Of a stretch of 37,722 nucleotides of DNA, positions 15,355 to 23,810 are shown piece by piece. Every line of letters starts with the position of its first letter. Positions within the stretch are counted from its first letter, which is position 1. Under the pieces are notes generated by a model, which saw only the letters and a list, made by a program, of their open reading frames with translations, was not told where the DNA came from and made no database searches. Origin of the DNA: Oscillospiraceae bacterium (GTDB taxonomy: Bacteria > Bacillota > Clostridia > Oscillospirales > CAG-272); assembly GCA_015064785.1 (NCBI GenBank), contig SVRM01000034.1, positions 1 to 37,722 on the forward strand, read 5' to 3'. The translations under genes were made by a program, and so were the position numbers.

Positions 15355-16218
15355 TCAGGACCAACGGCGTTTCTCGACAGACTGCACGGTACCGAAGACA
15401 AACAGAACAATCAGAGAAACGTAGTAAACAACGCTCGTGAGGTCAAACAGACCGGTGGTGAACGTCGAGAAGCGGTCAAAGACGGACAGCCAGTTGAGAA
15501 CCTTGGCAAACAGACCGTCATAGAGAGAAGAATTGATGAAGTAAATACCTGCGAGAATGAAAGCACCGGCTGCCGCGGTAATGCCCGCAACCGTGGAGTT
15601 CTTGGTCAGCGAGTAGACAACACCCGCGAAAATCAGAACGACAACGGCAAACGCAATCAGCGACGCCATCGAGCCTGCGGGAATCAGCGATGCGATTGCG
15701 CTCATCAGATACATGGCAAAGATGACACCGAAGGAGGTGACAGCCGCGATGACCTGGCTTTCGGTCAGGGAGCTCATAAACATACCGACCGCAATCAGCG
15801 CACCGCCGAGCAGCAGAAAGCCGAGCAGCGCACCGTATGCCGTACCGAGATAAACCGTACCGAAAATGGACAGAATCAGCGGGTACAGCGCAATGATGCC
15901 GACCGGAATCAGGAATACCGTAAACATGGCAAGGTACTTTGCAAGTACAACCTGCGTGACGCTGACAGGCAGCGAGTACAGCAGCTGGTCGGTTTTGGAA
16001 TGACGTTCCTCTGCGACCGAGCGCATCGTCAGAATCGGAATAATCAGAAGGAATACAATCGTAATGTTGGACAGAACATTTTCAAAGGAGGGATACGTGG
16101 AAATGAGGTTGATCAGCGTGGTAAAAATTCCGGTAATCGCCAGCATGAAGCCAATGAAGATGTAGCCTGTCATGTTGATAAAATAGTTTTTCAGTTCTTT
16201 TTTGTAAATTGCAAACAT
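15355..16218 (-). CDS. ABC-2 type permease (GldF-like)
   Basis: A 287-residue inner-membrane protein beginning MFAIYKKELKNYFINMTGYI, the usual ABC-2 opening with a short amphipathic N-terminus. Six hydrophobic helices are visible, including FMLAITGIFTTLINLI, FLLIIPILTMRSVAEERHS and the repeated pattern LLYSLPVSVTQVVLAKYLAMF. The TMRSVAEERHSKTDQLLYSL block is characteristic of GldF/NosY-like exporters. It makes the channel for the ATPase encoded upstream, 22 nt away. What is exported is unknown. Confidence 0.9.
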   Translation of the reverse strand: MFAIYKKELKNYFINMTGYIFIGFMLAITGIFTTLINLISTYPSFENVLSNITIVFLLIIPILTMRSVAEERHSKTDQLLYSLPVSVTQVVLAKYLAMFTVFLIPVGIIALYPLILSIFGTVYLGTAYGALLGFLLLGGALIAVGMFMSSLTESQVIAAVTSFGVIFAMYLMSAIASLIPAGSMASLIAFAVVVLIFAGVVYSLTKNSTVAGITAAAGAFILAGIYFINSSLYDGLFAKVLNWLSVFDRFSTFTTGLFDLTSVVYYVSLIVLFVFGTVQSVEKRRWS

Positions 16219-16240
16219 GAGTATCGCTCACATCCTTTCC

Positions 16241-17368
16241 TCAAGAAAACATCGGCTTGTATTCGCCGTCATCGTCATCGTCGTCGTCTTCATCGTCATC
16301 GTCCGCATCCTCGTCGGTGTCGTCATCGTCATCCTCGTCGTCGTCATCGTCGAGCTTGTCGGGAGCAAAGGCGTTGTCGCGGGCATCGATTGCCGCTTCT
16401 TCCTGTGCGATGGCGTATTCTTCGTCATCCTCGGTGGTCAGCTTCAGGAAGACATCCTCCAGGCCGATCGCTTCTGTGAGCATCTTCAGAATGACGCAGT
16501 GTTCCTCAACGAAGGTGTTGAACGCAAGCTCACGCAGATCGGCTGTGCGGTCGGTTTCGATATCGATGTTGTAAACGCTGCCTGCTTCCTCGGGATTTTC
16601 CTCGTAGGAGATGGTCTTTGCGTGGTTGGCAAGCGTGTTGATCGCCATGCGGATGCGGTTGACGTCGCCCCGGACGGTCATATGGAGAATGTTGGAGCCA
16701 ACAAGATATGTCGATAGATTTTCAATGGTATCGGACGCAATCAGTCTGCCGTGTGCGATAATCATGACATAGTTGCAGACTGCGGAAACCTCCGACAGGA
16801 TATGGCTGGACAGAATGACGGTATGATCCTCGGCAAGCGAACGGATCAGATCGCGGATTTCGATGATCTGAATCGGGTCAAGACCGACGGTCGGTTCGTC
16901 GAGAATGATGATTTCCGGCGCACCGAGCATAGCCTGTGCAATACCGACACGCTGCTTGTAACCCTTGGACAGATTCTTGATCAGACGGTTCTGCACACCC
17001 ATGATCTGCGTCTTTTCCATCGCATAATTGATCTGGTATTCGCGGTCGGCACGGTCAATGCCCTTGGCCTGTGCCACGAACGCCAGATATTCGCGCGGCG
17101 TCATATCCATGTACAGCGGCGGCTGTTCCGGCAGGTAGCCGATGCACTTCTTTGCCTCGACAGGTTCCTCGAAAATATCGTGACCGTTGATGATGACCGT
17201 ACCGGAGGTTGCGGCAAGACAGCCGGTGATGATATTCATCGTTGTGGATTTGCCGGCACCGTTCGGTCCCAGAAATCCGTAGATCTTTCCTTTTTCCACG
17301 GTAAAGCTCAGGTCATTGACCGCGAGATTATCGCCGTACCGTTTTGTCAGATTTTTTACTTCAATCAA
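16241..17368 (-). CDS. ABC transporter ATPase (GldA-like) with poly-aspartate tail
   Basis: A 375-residue ATPase. I place the start at TTG 17368 (MIEVKNLTKRYGDNLAV), since GGGAGG lies 8 nt before it; the frame extends to 17491 without a good ribosome site. Walker A GPNGAGKST (34-42), signature LSKGYKQR, Walker B IIILDEPTVGLDP, H-loop in ILSSHILSE. After the usual C-terminal domain (about 220-335) come residues 340-367, made of 28 residues that are Asp or Glu except one Thr and one Ala, then GEYKPMFS. Such a tail is unusual for this family (see findings). It is first in its operon. Confidence 0.92.
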   Translation of the reverse strand: MIEVKNLTKRYGDNLAVNDLSFTVEKGKIYGFLGPNGAGKSTTMNIITGCLAATSGTVIINGHDIFEEPVEAKKCIGYLPEQPPLYMDMTPREYLAFVAQAKGIDRADREYQINYAMEKTQIMGVQNRLIKNLSKGYKQRVGIAQAMLGAPEIIILDEPTVGLDPIQIIEIRDLIRSLAEDHTVILSSHILSEVSAVCNYVMIIAHGRLIASDTIENLSTYLVGSNILHMTVRGDVNRIRMAINTLANHAKTISYEENPEEAGSVYNIDIETDRTADLRELAFNTFVEEHCVILKMLTEAIGLEDVFLKLTTEDDEEYAIAQEEAAIDARDNAFAPDKLDDDDDEDDDDDTDEDADDDDEDDDDDDDGEYKPMFS

Positions 17369-17498
17369 GGTAATATCCTCCCATTGAGTCGGTTCCGTCC
17401 GTATGCTTGACCGGTACCGAACCCGATTTTTTTGCTTTGTCGGCACAGAACCGAAGCACAAAGCCTCGCTTTGCGGATACAGTTCAGCCATTTTACAT

Positions 17499-17504
17499 AG
17501 TATA
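17499..17504 (-). promoter_or_regulatory. Possible -10 box of the Gld-type operon
   Basis: Minus strand TATACT (17504-17499) lies 130 bp before the TTG start, which would give a long 5' leader; no good -35 is seen. The gap 17369-17656 otherwise holds only AT-rich sequence with no gene. Confidence 0.3.
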
Positions 17505-17656
17505 CTCCAAAATTGTGACAGTTTTGTGACGGTATTCCTTTGTAAACTGAAAAATATCGCAAAAACGCTGTTATTTCATGGTTATTTTGCAATTCATGCA
17601 TCCGGCACAGCAGAATTGGCGATTCGTTTACAAAAATATGATTTTCAAAAAAGGAA

Positions 17657-17685
17657 TTGACAACAGTCCGGAATTGTGGTATAAT
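17657..17685 (+). promoter_or_regulatory. Consensus sigma-A promoter of the tRNA gene
   Basis: TTGACA (17657-17662), 17-bp spacer, TATAAT (17680-17685) with extended -10 TGG: a perfect consensus, 17 bp before the tRNA. Confidence 0.93.
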
Positions 17686-17702
17686 TATCAGCGTACATAT
17701 GC

Positions 17703-17779
17703 GGGTCATTAGCTCAGTTGGTCAGAGCTACCGGCTCATAACCGGTTGGTCCTGGGTTCAAGTCCCCGATGACCCACCA
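17703..17779 (+). tRNA. tRNA with CAT anticodon (Met elongator, or Ile2)
   Basis: A complete cloverleaf of 77 nt including encoded CCA. Acceptor GGGTCAT/ATGACCC (17703-17709 with 17769-17775), D-arm AGCTCAG...GAGCT, anticodon stem ACCGG/CCGGT with loop CTCATAA (CAT at 17737-17739), T-arm CTGGG-TTCAAGT-CCCCG. The second T-stem pair is T-C, a mismatch. CAT is used by elongator Met and by the lysidine-modified Ile2 tRNA; I cannot tell them apart from this sequence alone. Initiator tRNA is unlikely, since the acceptor start pairs fully. A terminator follows at once. Confidence 0.93.
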
Positions 17780-17784
17780 CAGAA

Positions 17785-17820
17785 CGGCAATCTTCCGCGG
17801 AAGGCTGCCGCTTTCTTTTT
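17785..17820 (+). terminator. Intrinsic terminator of the tRNA
   Basis: CGGCA-AT-CTTCC (17785 onward) pairs with GGAAG-GC-TGCCG around GC, with an internal 2x2 mismatch, followed by CTTTCTTTTT. It begins 6 nt after the tRNA CCA and 19-54 bp before the lipase gene. Confidence 0.8.
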
Positions 17821-17838
17821 ATCACGGAGAATCCCAAC

Positions 17839-18717
17839 ATGAATCAATCATCCTCAAAAACCGGACTTATTTTAGAAGGCGGCGCCATGCGCGGCATGTA
17901 TTCGGCCGGTGTCTGCGACGTACTGATGGAGCATGGCATCACCTTTGACGGCTGCATCGGTGTCAGTGCGGGCGCAACCTTCGGCTGCAATTTCAAATCC
18001 CGGCAGATCGGACGTGTCATCCGCTATAACTGCAAATACAGCCGCAATCCGCGGTATGCGTCGTTCCGCTCTCTGCTGTTCACAGGCAACTACTTCGGGA
18101 CAAAGCTCTGCTACGACGAAATTCCGAACAGGCTCGATCCGTTCGATTATGAAACCTATCAGAGCAACCCGATGCCGTTCTACATTGTATGCACCGACGC
18201 AGACACGGGCAAAGCGCTGTATCACCGTGCCGATACCTGTGACGCACGCGATCTTACCTATATGCGCGCCTCCGCATCGATGCCGCTGTTTTCCCGCATT
18301 GTCGAGGTGGACGGCCATCATCTCTCCGACGGCGGAACTGCCGATTCCATCCCGCTTGCCTGGTTCCGTTCTCAGGGGTATATCCGCAATCTGGTCGTCC
18401 TGACCCGTCCGGCAGGCTACCGGAAATCGCCGTCATCCCCTGCCATGAACGCCCTGCTCCGTCTGTCTCTGCGCAAATATCCCGCCCTTGTCCGTGCGCT
18501 GAAAAACCGACATATCGGCTATAACCGCACCCTTGACGAAATCGAAGCTGCGGAACAGGCAGGAGAAGTTCTGGTTCTGCGTCCGTCACAGGATCTGCAT
18601 CTGGGCAGAATCGAAAAGGATCCCGACAAGCTGCGCCAGATGTACAATCTCGGCCGTGCCGATGCCGAAGCCCGGCTGGAGCAAATCCGTGCATTTGTCG
18701 GGCAGGCAAAGGTGTAA
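17839..18717 (+). CDS. Patatin-like phospholipase family protein
   Basis: A 292-residue soluble lipid acyl hydrolase of the patatin (Ser-Asp dyad) family. LILEGGAMRGMYSAG (residues 10-24) gives the oxyanion-hole glycine loop; GVSAG (41-45) holds the nucleophile Ser43; HLSDGGTADS holds Asp164 in the DGG motif. Similar Clostridial proteins of about 290 residues act on membrane phospholipids or neutral esters; the substrate is unknown. The start has CACGGAGA 9-10 nt upstream. It has no clear own promoter, so it may depend on read-through from the tRNA. The stop codon is inside a 14-bp palindrome. Confidence 0.9.
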   Translation: MNQSSSKTGLILEGGAMRGMYSAGVCDVLMEHGITFDGCIGVSAGATFGCNFKSRQIGRVIRYNCKYSRNPRYASFRSLLFTGNYFGTKLCYDEIPNRLDPFDYETYQSNPMPFYIVCTDADTGKALYHRADTCDARDLTYMRASASMPLFSRIVEVDGHHLSDGGTADSIPLAWFRSQGYIRNLVVLTRPAGYRKSPSSPAMNALLRLSLRKYPALVRALKNRHIGYNRTLDEIEAAEQAGEVLVLRPSQDLHLGRIEKDPDKLRQMYNLGRADAEARLEQIRAFVGQAKV

Positions 18718-18725
18718 CGTTACAC
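18712..18725. repeat. 14-bp perfect palindrome over the lipase stop codon
   Basis: GTGTAACGTTACAC with TAA at 18715-18717 as the stop of the patatin-like gene. It is the same core as at 8122-8135 over the pncB stop, although the genes are unrelated. Confidence 0.6.
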
Positions 18726-18777
18726 ACAGCAAGAAATATTTTGAGGGGACTATTGCATTTAGATCAATGTGTCAAAA

Positions 18778-18901
18778 ACTCCCTCCGGCTCACCGAAGGT
18801 GAGCCACCTCCCTCGGCAGAGGGAGGCTTATTTTAGGCTCCCTCTGCCGAGGGAGCTGGCAAAAAAAGACGCTTTTGCGTCTTTTTTTTGACTGAGGGAG
18901 T
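18778..18901. repeat. MITE/REP-like element with nested inverted repeats
   Basis: The ends ACTCCCTC (18778-18785) and GAGGGAGT (18894-18901) are an 8-bp terminal inverted repeat. Inside are GGCTCACC/GGTGAGCC (18787-18794 with 18798-18805), CCTCCCTC/GAGGGAGG (18807-18814 with 18819-18826), GCTCCCTC/GAGGGAGC (18837-18844 with 18849-18856), and a terminator hairpin. 'CTCCCTCTGCCGAGGGAG'-type repeats are common between genes in gut Ruminococcaceae. No ORF is carried. Confidence 0.7.
18861..18889. terminator. Terminator hairpin, probably bidirectional
   Basis: AAAAAAAGACGC pairs with GCGTCTTTTTTTT around a TTTT loop. It ends transcription from the lipase side and, on the minus strand, from the FAD oxidoreductase side. 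It lies inside the repeat element at 18778-18901. Confidence 0.8.
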
Positions 18902-18961
18902 TATCATTTGTTCTATGATGTTTCAAATGCATCACCCCCTCTTTCTGTTTGTATGATATTG

Positions 18962-20230
18962 TCACGCATCCAGCTTCACGCCGCGCATTTTGAGATGATC
19001 GCGGATCGCATGGACATCCAGCGCTCTCGTCGATGCGATGCCGTTTGCGGTCATAATTGCTGCAGCAGCACCTGCCGCTTGTCCCATCGCAAAGCAGATA
19101 TTCATGACGCGGTAGGATGCCATCGCCTCATGGGTTCCGGAGATGCACCGTCCGGCGGTAATCAGGTTGTTGACACCGATCGGTGTCATCGCGCGGAACG
19201 GAATGTCATGCGCACCGGCGATGGTCGGACGCTTGTCCACGAATTCCGACTGACCGGGTCCGTCGGGGTTGTGAATGTCAACGCAGAAACCGGCATGATG
19301 CACGACCGCATCGTCAAACAGCCGTCCCGCCGCGACATCCTCCACCGTGATCACATAATCGCCGAGAATGCGTCTGGTCTCGCGCACACCGAGCGTAGTG
19401 GAAGAACCCTTGACGCGGATATTGGCAAAGCCGGGAATGTTGTTCTTCAGGAACGCCACAATCTGCGCGGTCTGCCGCCGCAGGGATACCTCCGCGCGGA
19501 ACAGATCGGCAGGATCAAACGGATTGATATAGTTTTCCTGGGACGCATTGACCATGCGTTCATCGGGATACGCCGTTTTGTAAAGCCGGACAATGTTGAC
19601 GTTCTTCGGCAGCTCTCCCGTCGCGCAGGCCCGATGACACAGATCGAGGTATTCCCGTCCGTCGCCGAGATCCGTGTGATGCTCCTCATGTTCACACAAA
19701 AGCGGCTGGTTCTCATCTACGCCCTGAATGATGAACATGAACGACACCGGCTGAACCAGACGGTCGCCCGCCCGACCCATTTCAAACGGACAGCCGGCAA
19801 GGTATGCCGCGTCGCCGTCGCCTGTCGCATCGATGTAAACCTTTGCTTCAAAGCGGATCGGACCGCATTTGCCGTCTGCCGTAAACGAGCGGACGGTATC
19901 CCCCTCGCGTTCCACAGAAACAAGCGTCTGCTGCAAATACACATCCACGCCGGCATCGGCAAGCATGTCAGTCAATGCGTCCTTTGCCCATTCAAAATCG
20001 GGAACCGCACCGGGGACCGGACAGATTTTTCGCGCGATTTCCTCCGACATCGTTCCGGCACACGTACCGCCGAGCAGCGGACCGACGTATCCCTGCGTCA
20101 GATTGCCGCCGACACAGCCGTACCGCTCAATCAGCGCCGTTTTCGCTCCGCACCGTGCCGCTTCCACTGCCGCACAGATCCCCGCAGGACCGCCGCCCGC
20201 GACTACAACATCATATATTCTTTCAAGCAT
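18962..20230 (-). CDS. FAD-dependent oxidoreductase (FAD_oxidored family)
   Basis: A 422-residue flavoprotein. The start MLERIYDVVVAGGGPAG is chosen at 20230, since AGAAAGGAAA lies upstream; an ATG at 20251 would overlap that ribosome site. The Rossmann dinucleotide motif GGGPAG is at residues 12-17, ERYGCVGGNLTQGY follows, VYIDATGDGDAA and a late AGRCISGTHEA (FAD-binding) match the PF12831-type family, often found in operons for sugar or glycan breakdown, where the substrates are unknown. It is the last gene of the LRR-GH5-lyase unit and overlaps the lyase closely. Confidence 0.88.
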   Translation of the reverse strand: MLERIYDVVVAGGGPAGICAAVEAARCGAKTALIERYGCVGGNLTQGYVGPLLGGTCAGTMSEEIARKICPVPGAVPDFEWAKDALTDMLADAGVDVYLQQTLVSVEREGDTVRSFTADGKCGPIRFEAKVYIDATGDGDAAYLAGCPFEMGRAGDRLVQPVSFMFIIQGVDENQPLLCEHEEHHTDLGDGREYLDLCHRACATGELPKNVNIVRLYKTAYPDERMVNASQENYINPFDPADLFRAEVSLRRQTAQIVAFLKNNIPGFANIRVKGSSTTLGVRETRRILGDYVITVEDVAAGRLFDDAVVHHAGFCVDIHNPDGPGQSEFVDKRPTIAGAHDIPFRAMTPIGVNNLITAGRCISGTHEAMASYRVMNICFAMGQAAGAAAAIMTANGIASTRALDVHAIRDHLKMRGVKLDA

Positions 20231-20247
20231 GATACATTTCCTTTCTC

Positions 20248-22242
20248 TCACCGTTCAAGCGCATTCAGACGGAAATCATATGCGGTACCCTCAAGTACAA
20301 CATGCACATCTCCATTGTCCGACACCGCAATTTCCGGCATCGCATCCCCTGCACGTACCGGAATCAGCAGGGTCGTAAACCGATAATCCTTCACGCCGCG
20401 GACACAGCGCGATACGGTCACAGCCGGGTGCAGATCACAGTCGTTGCGTCCGTTGTACCAGCCGCGCATCCGCGGTTCTGTCTGTGCAGAAACGGTTTCG
20501 GTTTCCACCGGCACACCGGGCTGATCCAGCGGAACCATCAGCAGCTCATACTTCCGTCCGAAGTCGGAGATCAGCGCACCCGGATACACATCCGAGGGCT
20601 TCATGCGCGTGGTATCCAGATGAAACAGCACTTCATAATCGTGTTCCTTTCCGTCAGCGGATACCAGACTGTCGCTGACCGCGAACAATCCGGGCTTGCA
20701 GAAGCGAACCTGCCGTGTATGTACCGCAGGGCTTGTCCGTTCTGCACCGAAGGTGTCGGCATAAATCCCTTCCGCATAATCATATGCATCACAGCTGATC
20801 CAGTGTGCATCATACGGCGTTTCGTATTTCATCGGCTGTGCGCGATTCTGCGGCATTCCGTCCACCAGCACCGTATTGTGTGCCGCGCCGGATACCGCAT
20901 ACCCGCGCGCCTCGGACACTTCATACTGTCCACCGCCGTCATCATAAAGCAGTTCTTCATCCCCGCGCCACAAATTGATGCTCAGCATATCCTGATGCAT
21001 ATGTGCCATACCGAGCGGACCGACATCAAAGCAAAGATAGGAAGCATCGGCATCCCAGCCGGAGCGCATCACGGCAAAGCCGGCATACGGCAGATAACGG
21101 GACGCAAGCGTGCCTTCGGGCGGTGTCCCCTCGGTACGTCCGGAATTGAAGTATCGGTATTCCGGCGTGTCACCGAGTGCCTCCGCCGCGCCGCGTGTGA
21201 ATCTGGTCAGAAGAATGGTATAACAGTCGTTGGTGCGCGGCTGCGTCATTGCCGGTGTGGACAGCAAAATTGCCGCATGGACAGTAGATCGCACCACATC
21301 GGCAAAGCTCTCCGGAATTTCATCGCCATATCCCAGCGCCTGTGCCAGACTGTAAAAGTCCGCAGCACAACCGAACACCACCAGCTGATAGTCCGGCGAC
21401 AGCTCATTGTGCATCCCGTCCGGCAGAATCTGGGAGCAGGTCTCCCGAAGAAGCCATTCGGCGGCAGTACGGCGATGCTCAGCGGAATCGTACAGCTCAT
21501 CAAAGAGGGCCGAGAAGGTATAAACGCCGTTCGCTTCCATCATCAGCCAGTTTTTCTGTGTCGGATGCGCAATCAGATGGCAGGACTGACGGTGCATGGA
21601 AGCAATCATCAGAAGCAGTGATGCGTCATCCAGCTCCACGGAATGACGGAAGCTGTCGAAAGCGACCTGCCAGGAGCCGAGCAGACGAATGCCGCACTCG
21701 ATGGTCCGCCACGCGCTGCCGGGACCGTTCCAGTTTTCCGGGACATCGGTCTGTTCAATCCAGGCAAGCAGCTGACGTCGGAACGCCTTTGCATAAATTT
21801 CGTTTTTTGTCGCCATATACGTATTGGCAAGTGTTTTCCACCAGCTGTGACGGTTGAGCTGCCAAAGCCATTCATGATTGAGCGGTCCCTCGATTGCGGT
21901 CGGGTCAAACAGAAAATCGATGTCTCCGTTTTCAAAATGCCAGTCGCGGTTAACCACGCGCATATAACCGTTCACCGCGCGGTCAGCGGCATCCGTGTAC
22001 GGTTCGCCGATCGCCACCAGATATGGGACCTTTGCGGCAGGCCTTTGTCGGTAATACTGCGCCAGATGACAGATTGCCCGCTCTGCGTCTCCGTCGATGA
22101 TTGCCTGTCGGTATGCATCGCCGATGCGGTCAGGTATGATCTGTTCCAGCAGTTCAAAAAGATGCGCCGCATACTTTTCCGAGGTCATCGGATCTTCGGT
22201 AAGTTTTGCTGTAATGGCTGACAGTTGCTCTTTCTGAATCAT
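20248..22242 (-). CDS. Heparinase II/III-family polysaccharide lyase-like protein
   Basis: A 664-residue protein with the classical two-part plan of heparinase II/III enzymes: an N-terminal alpha/alpha-toroid (about 60-370, with NRHSWWKTLAN, PDGMHNELSPDYQ) and a C-terminal beta-sandwich (about 385-664). Candidate active-site elements include GPLGMAHMHQDMLSINLW (His414, His416), the AAHNTVLVDG motif (His455) and Tyr/His in the toroid. These lyases cut uronic-acid glycans such as heparin, heparan, alginate or related polymers. There is no signal peptide, so it may act on imported oligosaccharides. It lies 12 nt after GH5 and 17 nt before the flavoprotein gene. Confidence 0.88.
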   Translation of the reverse strand: MIQKEQLSAITAKLTEDPMTSEKYAAHLFELLEQIIPDRIGDAYRQAIIDGDAERAICHLAQYYRQRPAAKVPYLVAIGEPYTDAADRAVNGYMRVVNRDWHFENGDIDFLFDPTAIEGPLNHEWLWQLNRHSWWKTLANTYMATKNEIYAKAFRRQLLAWIEQTDVPENWNGPGSAWRTIECGIRLLGSWQVAFDSFRHSVELDDASLLLMIASMHRQSCHLIAHPTQKNWLMMEANGVYTFSALFDELYDSAEHRRTAAEWLLRETCSQILPDGMHNELSPDYQLVVFGCAADFYSLAQALGYGDEIPESFADVVRSTVHAAILLSTPAMTQPRTNDCYTILLTRFTRGAAEALGDTPEYRYFNSGRTEGTPPEGTLASRYLPYAGFAVMRSGWDADASYLCFDVGPLGMAHMHQDMLSINLWRGDEELLYDDGGGQYEVSEARGYAVSGAAHNTVLVDGMPQNRAQPMKYETPYDAHWISCDAYDYAEGIYADTFGAERTSPAVHTRQVRFCKPGLFAVSDSLVSADGKEHDYEVLFHLDTTRMKPSDVYPGALISDFGRKYELLMVPLDQPGVPVETETVSAQTEPRMRGWYNGRNDCDLHPAVTVSRCVRGVKDYRFTTLLIPVRAGDAMPEIAVSDNGDVHVVLEGTAYDFRLNALER

Positions 22243-22254
22243 AATTTCCTCCGA

Positions 22255-23790
22255 TTATATCTGTTTGTCATAAATCATAAATGTAATGTCCAGGGTGCCA
22301 TCCGTACAGGACAATGTCAGTGTGCCGTCATGTCCGGGAATCCCGGCACAGATCGACCTGCCGTCGACGGCATAGGTTCCGAGCGCCGCGCCGTCAAAGG
22401 ACAGCGTAAGCGTACCGGTACCCACTGCCTTGATACGGACAGCTCCGGGCTCCCCGTCAGAATACAAATGATAGGACGCCTCACCGCCAGCATGGAAGCG
22501 CGTGACGGTCTTTTCCCAGTCGGAGGTCGGATTGCCGTCTGCGTCGACCCAACGGATGCCGTCGTTCTGCGTCACCGTGTCGCAGGCGCGGATGACACAT
22601 CCCGGGCGGCGGAGAATCGAGGCTATCACCTCCGGCTGCCAGCGGCAGTTTTCAAATTTGCAGTTTTCAAGGTATTCGGTAAACGCCGCCTGCGCATCGG
22701 CATAGGAAGGACGGTCGCCGCCGGCAGTATAGGCAATGATTTTATCCCAATTTGCAGGCTTTTTGATGGAACAAGGGGAATTGTCGGTATCCATCTTCTT
22801 CCACGGCCAGATGTTGTAGCCGATACCGAGATCAGCCGCCAGCGGATACATCGCGGCAAACCACGCAAGATCGTTCTCACCCGTTTCACCGAGATACAGC
22901 GGGATGCCGAGCTGCTCGCGCTTTGCAAGAAACGCATCGTACATAAACTTGCGCGGCGGACACCAGTAGCGATGGAAGTGCAGACACATATTCGAATCCA
23001 ACACTTCGTCAAAGAAGTCGGCGCGGCTTGCCCAAACATCGCTTTCGATGGAGAACATATGCCGGTCGTCGATTTTTCGGATTTCGGCGATGCAGTCACG
23101 GTAGAACAGCTTCAGGGACAGCCGCAGTGCATCATGGTCGAGCTTCGGATAGCCGTCGATTTCACAGCGGCACGGCTCGTTGAGCAGATCGTACATGCCG
23201 ACAATCCATCGGTCGCGGTAGCGGCGGGCAAATTCACGCCAGAGCGCAAGCGTCTTTTCTCTGCTGTCGGACGCGGTATCTGTGAGCAGACGCGGAATGT
23301 TGTCAATGCAGTCGTCGATGTTGGAGCCGGTCTGACCGCCGGGCGCACCGTGCAGGTCCAGACAGACATACAGGCGGTATTTTTCACACAGATCGATGAA
23401 GCGGTCAAGCAGTGCAAAGCCGTCCGCACGGAAGGTAATGTCCGGTTCGTCCTCCATCATCGTCCGCCAGCCAATCGGAATCCGCACCGAGTTGAAGCCG
23501 ACCTCCGCCATCGCGGCAATGTCCGCTTCGGTGATGTAGTTTTCGCGGAATTTTTCCCAAAAATCTTCCGCAAAACGGCTTCCGCACAGATCGCGCACCA
23601 GTTCCTCAATGCGCCGCGGACTGTTGTAACGTCCCTCAAACCGCCACATGTAGCCCTCCGGCAAAAGCCAGTTGCCGAGCCCCATACCGGTGAGGATGAT
23701 TTCCTCGCCGCGTCCGTTGACGATTTTGCCGTTTTCCGCGCGCAGAAAGCCCGATACGCGGTCGCGGGACATTTTTTCGGTGACTGTCAT
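22255..23790 (-). CDS. Glycoside hydrolase family 5-like enzyme
   Basis: A 511-residue (beta/alpha)8-barrel protein. VGFNSVRIPIGWRTMM, VCLDLHGAPGGQTG and the NEP (204-206) give the GH5 core, with Glu205 as acid/base; LYLGETGEND (from about 299) supplies the nucleophile, probably Glu302. HFHRYWCPPR holds the usual His/Tyr. A C-terminal beta-domain (about 400-511) ends the protein. No signal peptide is present, so it may act inside the cell on oligosaccharides, a rarer arrangement for GH5. GGAGGACGACAACC before ATG. It follows the LRR gene by 20 nt. Confidence 0.9.
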   Translation of the reverse strand: MTVTEKMSRDRVSGFLRAENGKIVNGRGEEIILTGMGLGNWLLPEGYMWRFEGRYNSPRRIEELVRDLCGSRFAEDFWEKFRENYITEADIAAMAEVGFNSVRIPIGWRTMMEDEPDITFRADGFALLDRFIDLCEKYRLYVCLDLHGAPGGQTGSNIDDCIDNIPRLLTDTASDSREKTLALWREFARRYRDRWIVGMYDLLNEPCRCEIDGYPKLDHDALRLSLKLFYRDCIAEIRKIDDRHMFSIESDVWASRADFFDEVLDSNMCLHFHRYWCPPRKFMYDAFLAKREQLGIPLYLGETGENDLAWFAAMYPLAADLGIGYNIWPWKKMDTDNSPCSIKKPANWDKIIAYTAGGDRPSYADAQAAFTEYLENCKFENCRWQPEVIASILRRPGCVIRACDTVTQNDGIRWVDADGNPTSDWEKTVTRFHAGGEASYHLYSDGEPGAVRIKAVGTGTLTLSFDGAALGTYAVDGRSICAGIPGHDGTLTLSCTDGTLDITFMIYDKQI

Positions 23791-23810
23791 GGTTGTCGTC
23801 CTCCTGTTAT

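Noticed and set aside
13834-16479. An 881-codon open frame on the + strand across the Gld-type operon
   Set aside because: It lies opposite three well-supported genes with family motifs, has strongly biased Arg/His-rich composition at its end and no domain. It is a mirror frame caused by GC-rich third positions.
16257-16574. A Ser-rich frame opposite the Asp-tail codons
   Set aside because: It is the antisense reading of the GAC/GAT tract and has no independent support.
18908-20386. A 492-codon open frame opposite the FAD oxidoreductase, and a similar 529-codon frame at 22225-23814
   Set aside because: Both are antisense to genes with clear motifs; composition is His/Arg-rich and there is no ribosome site of note.
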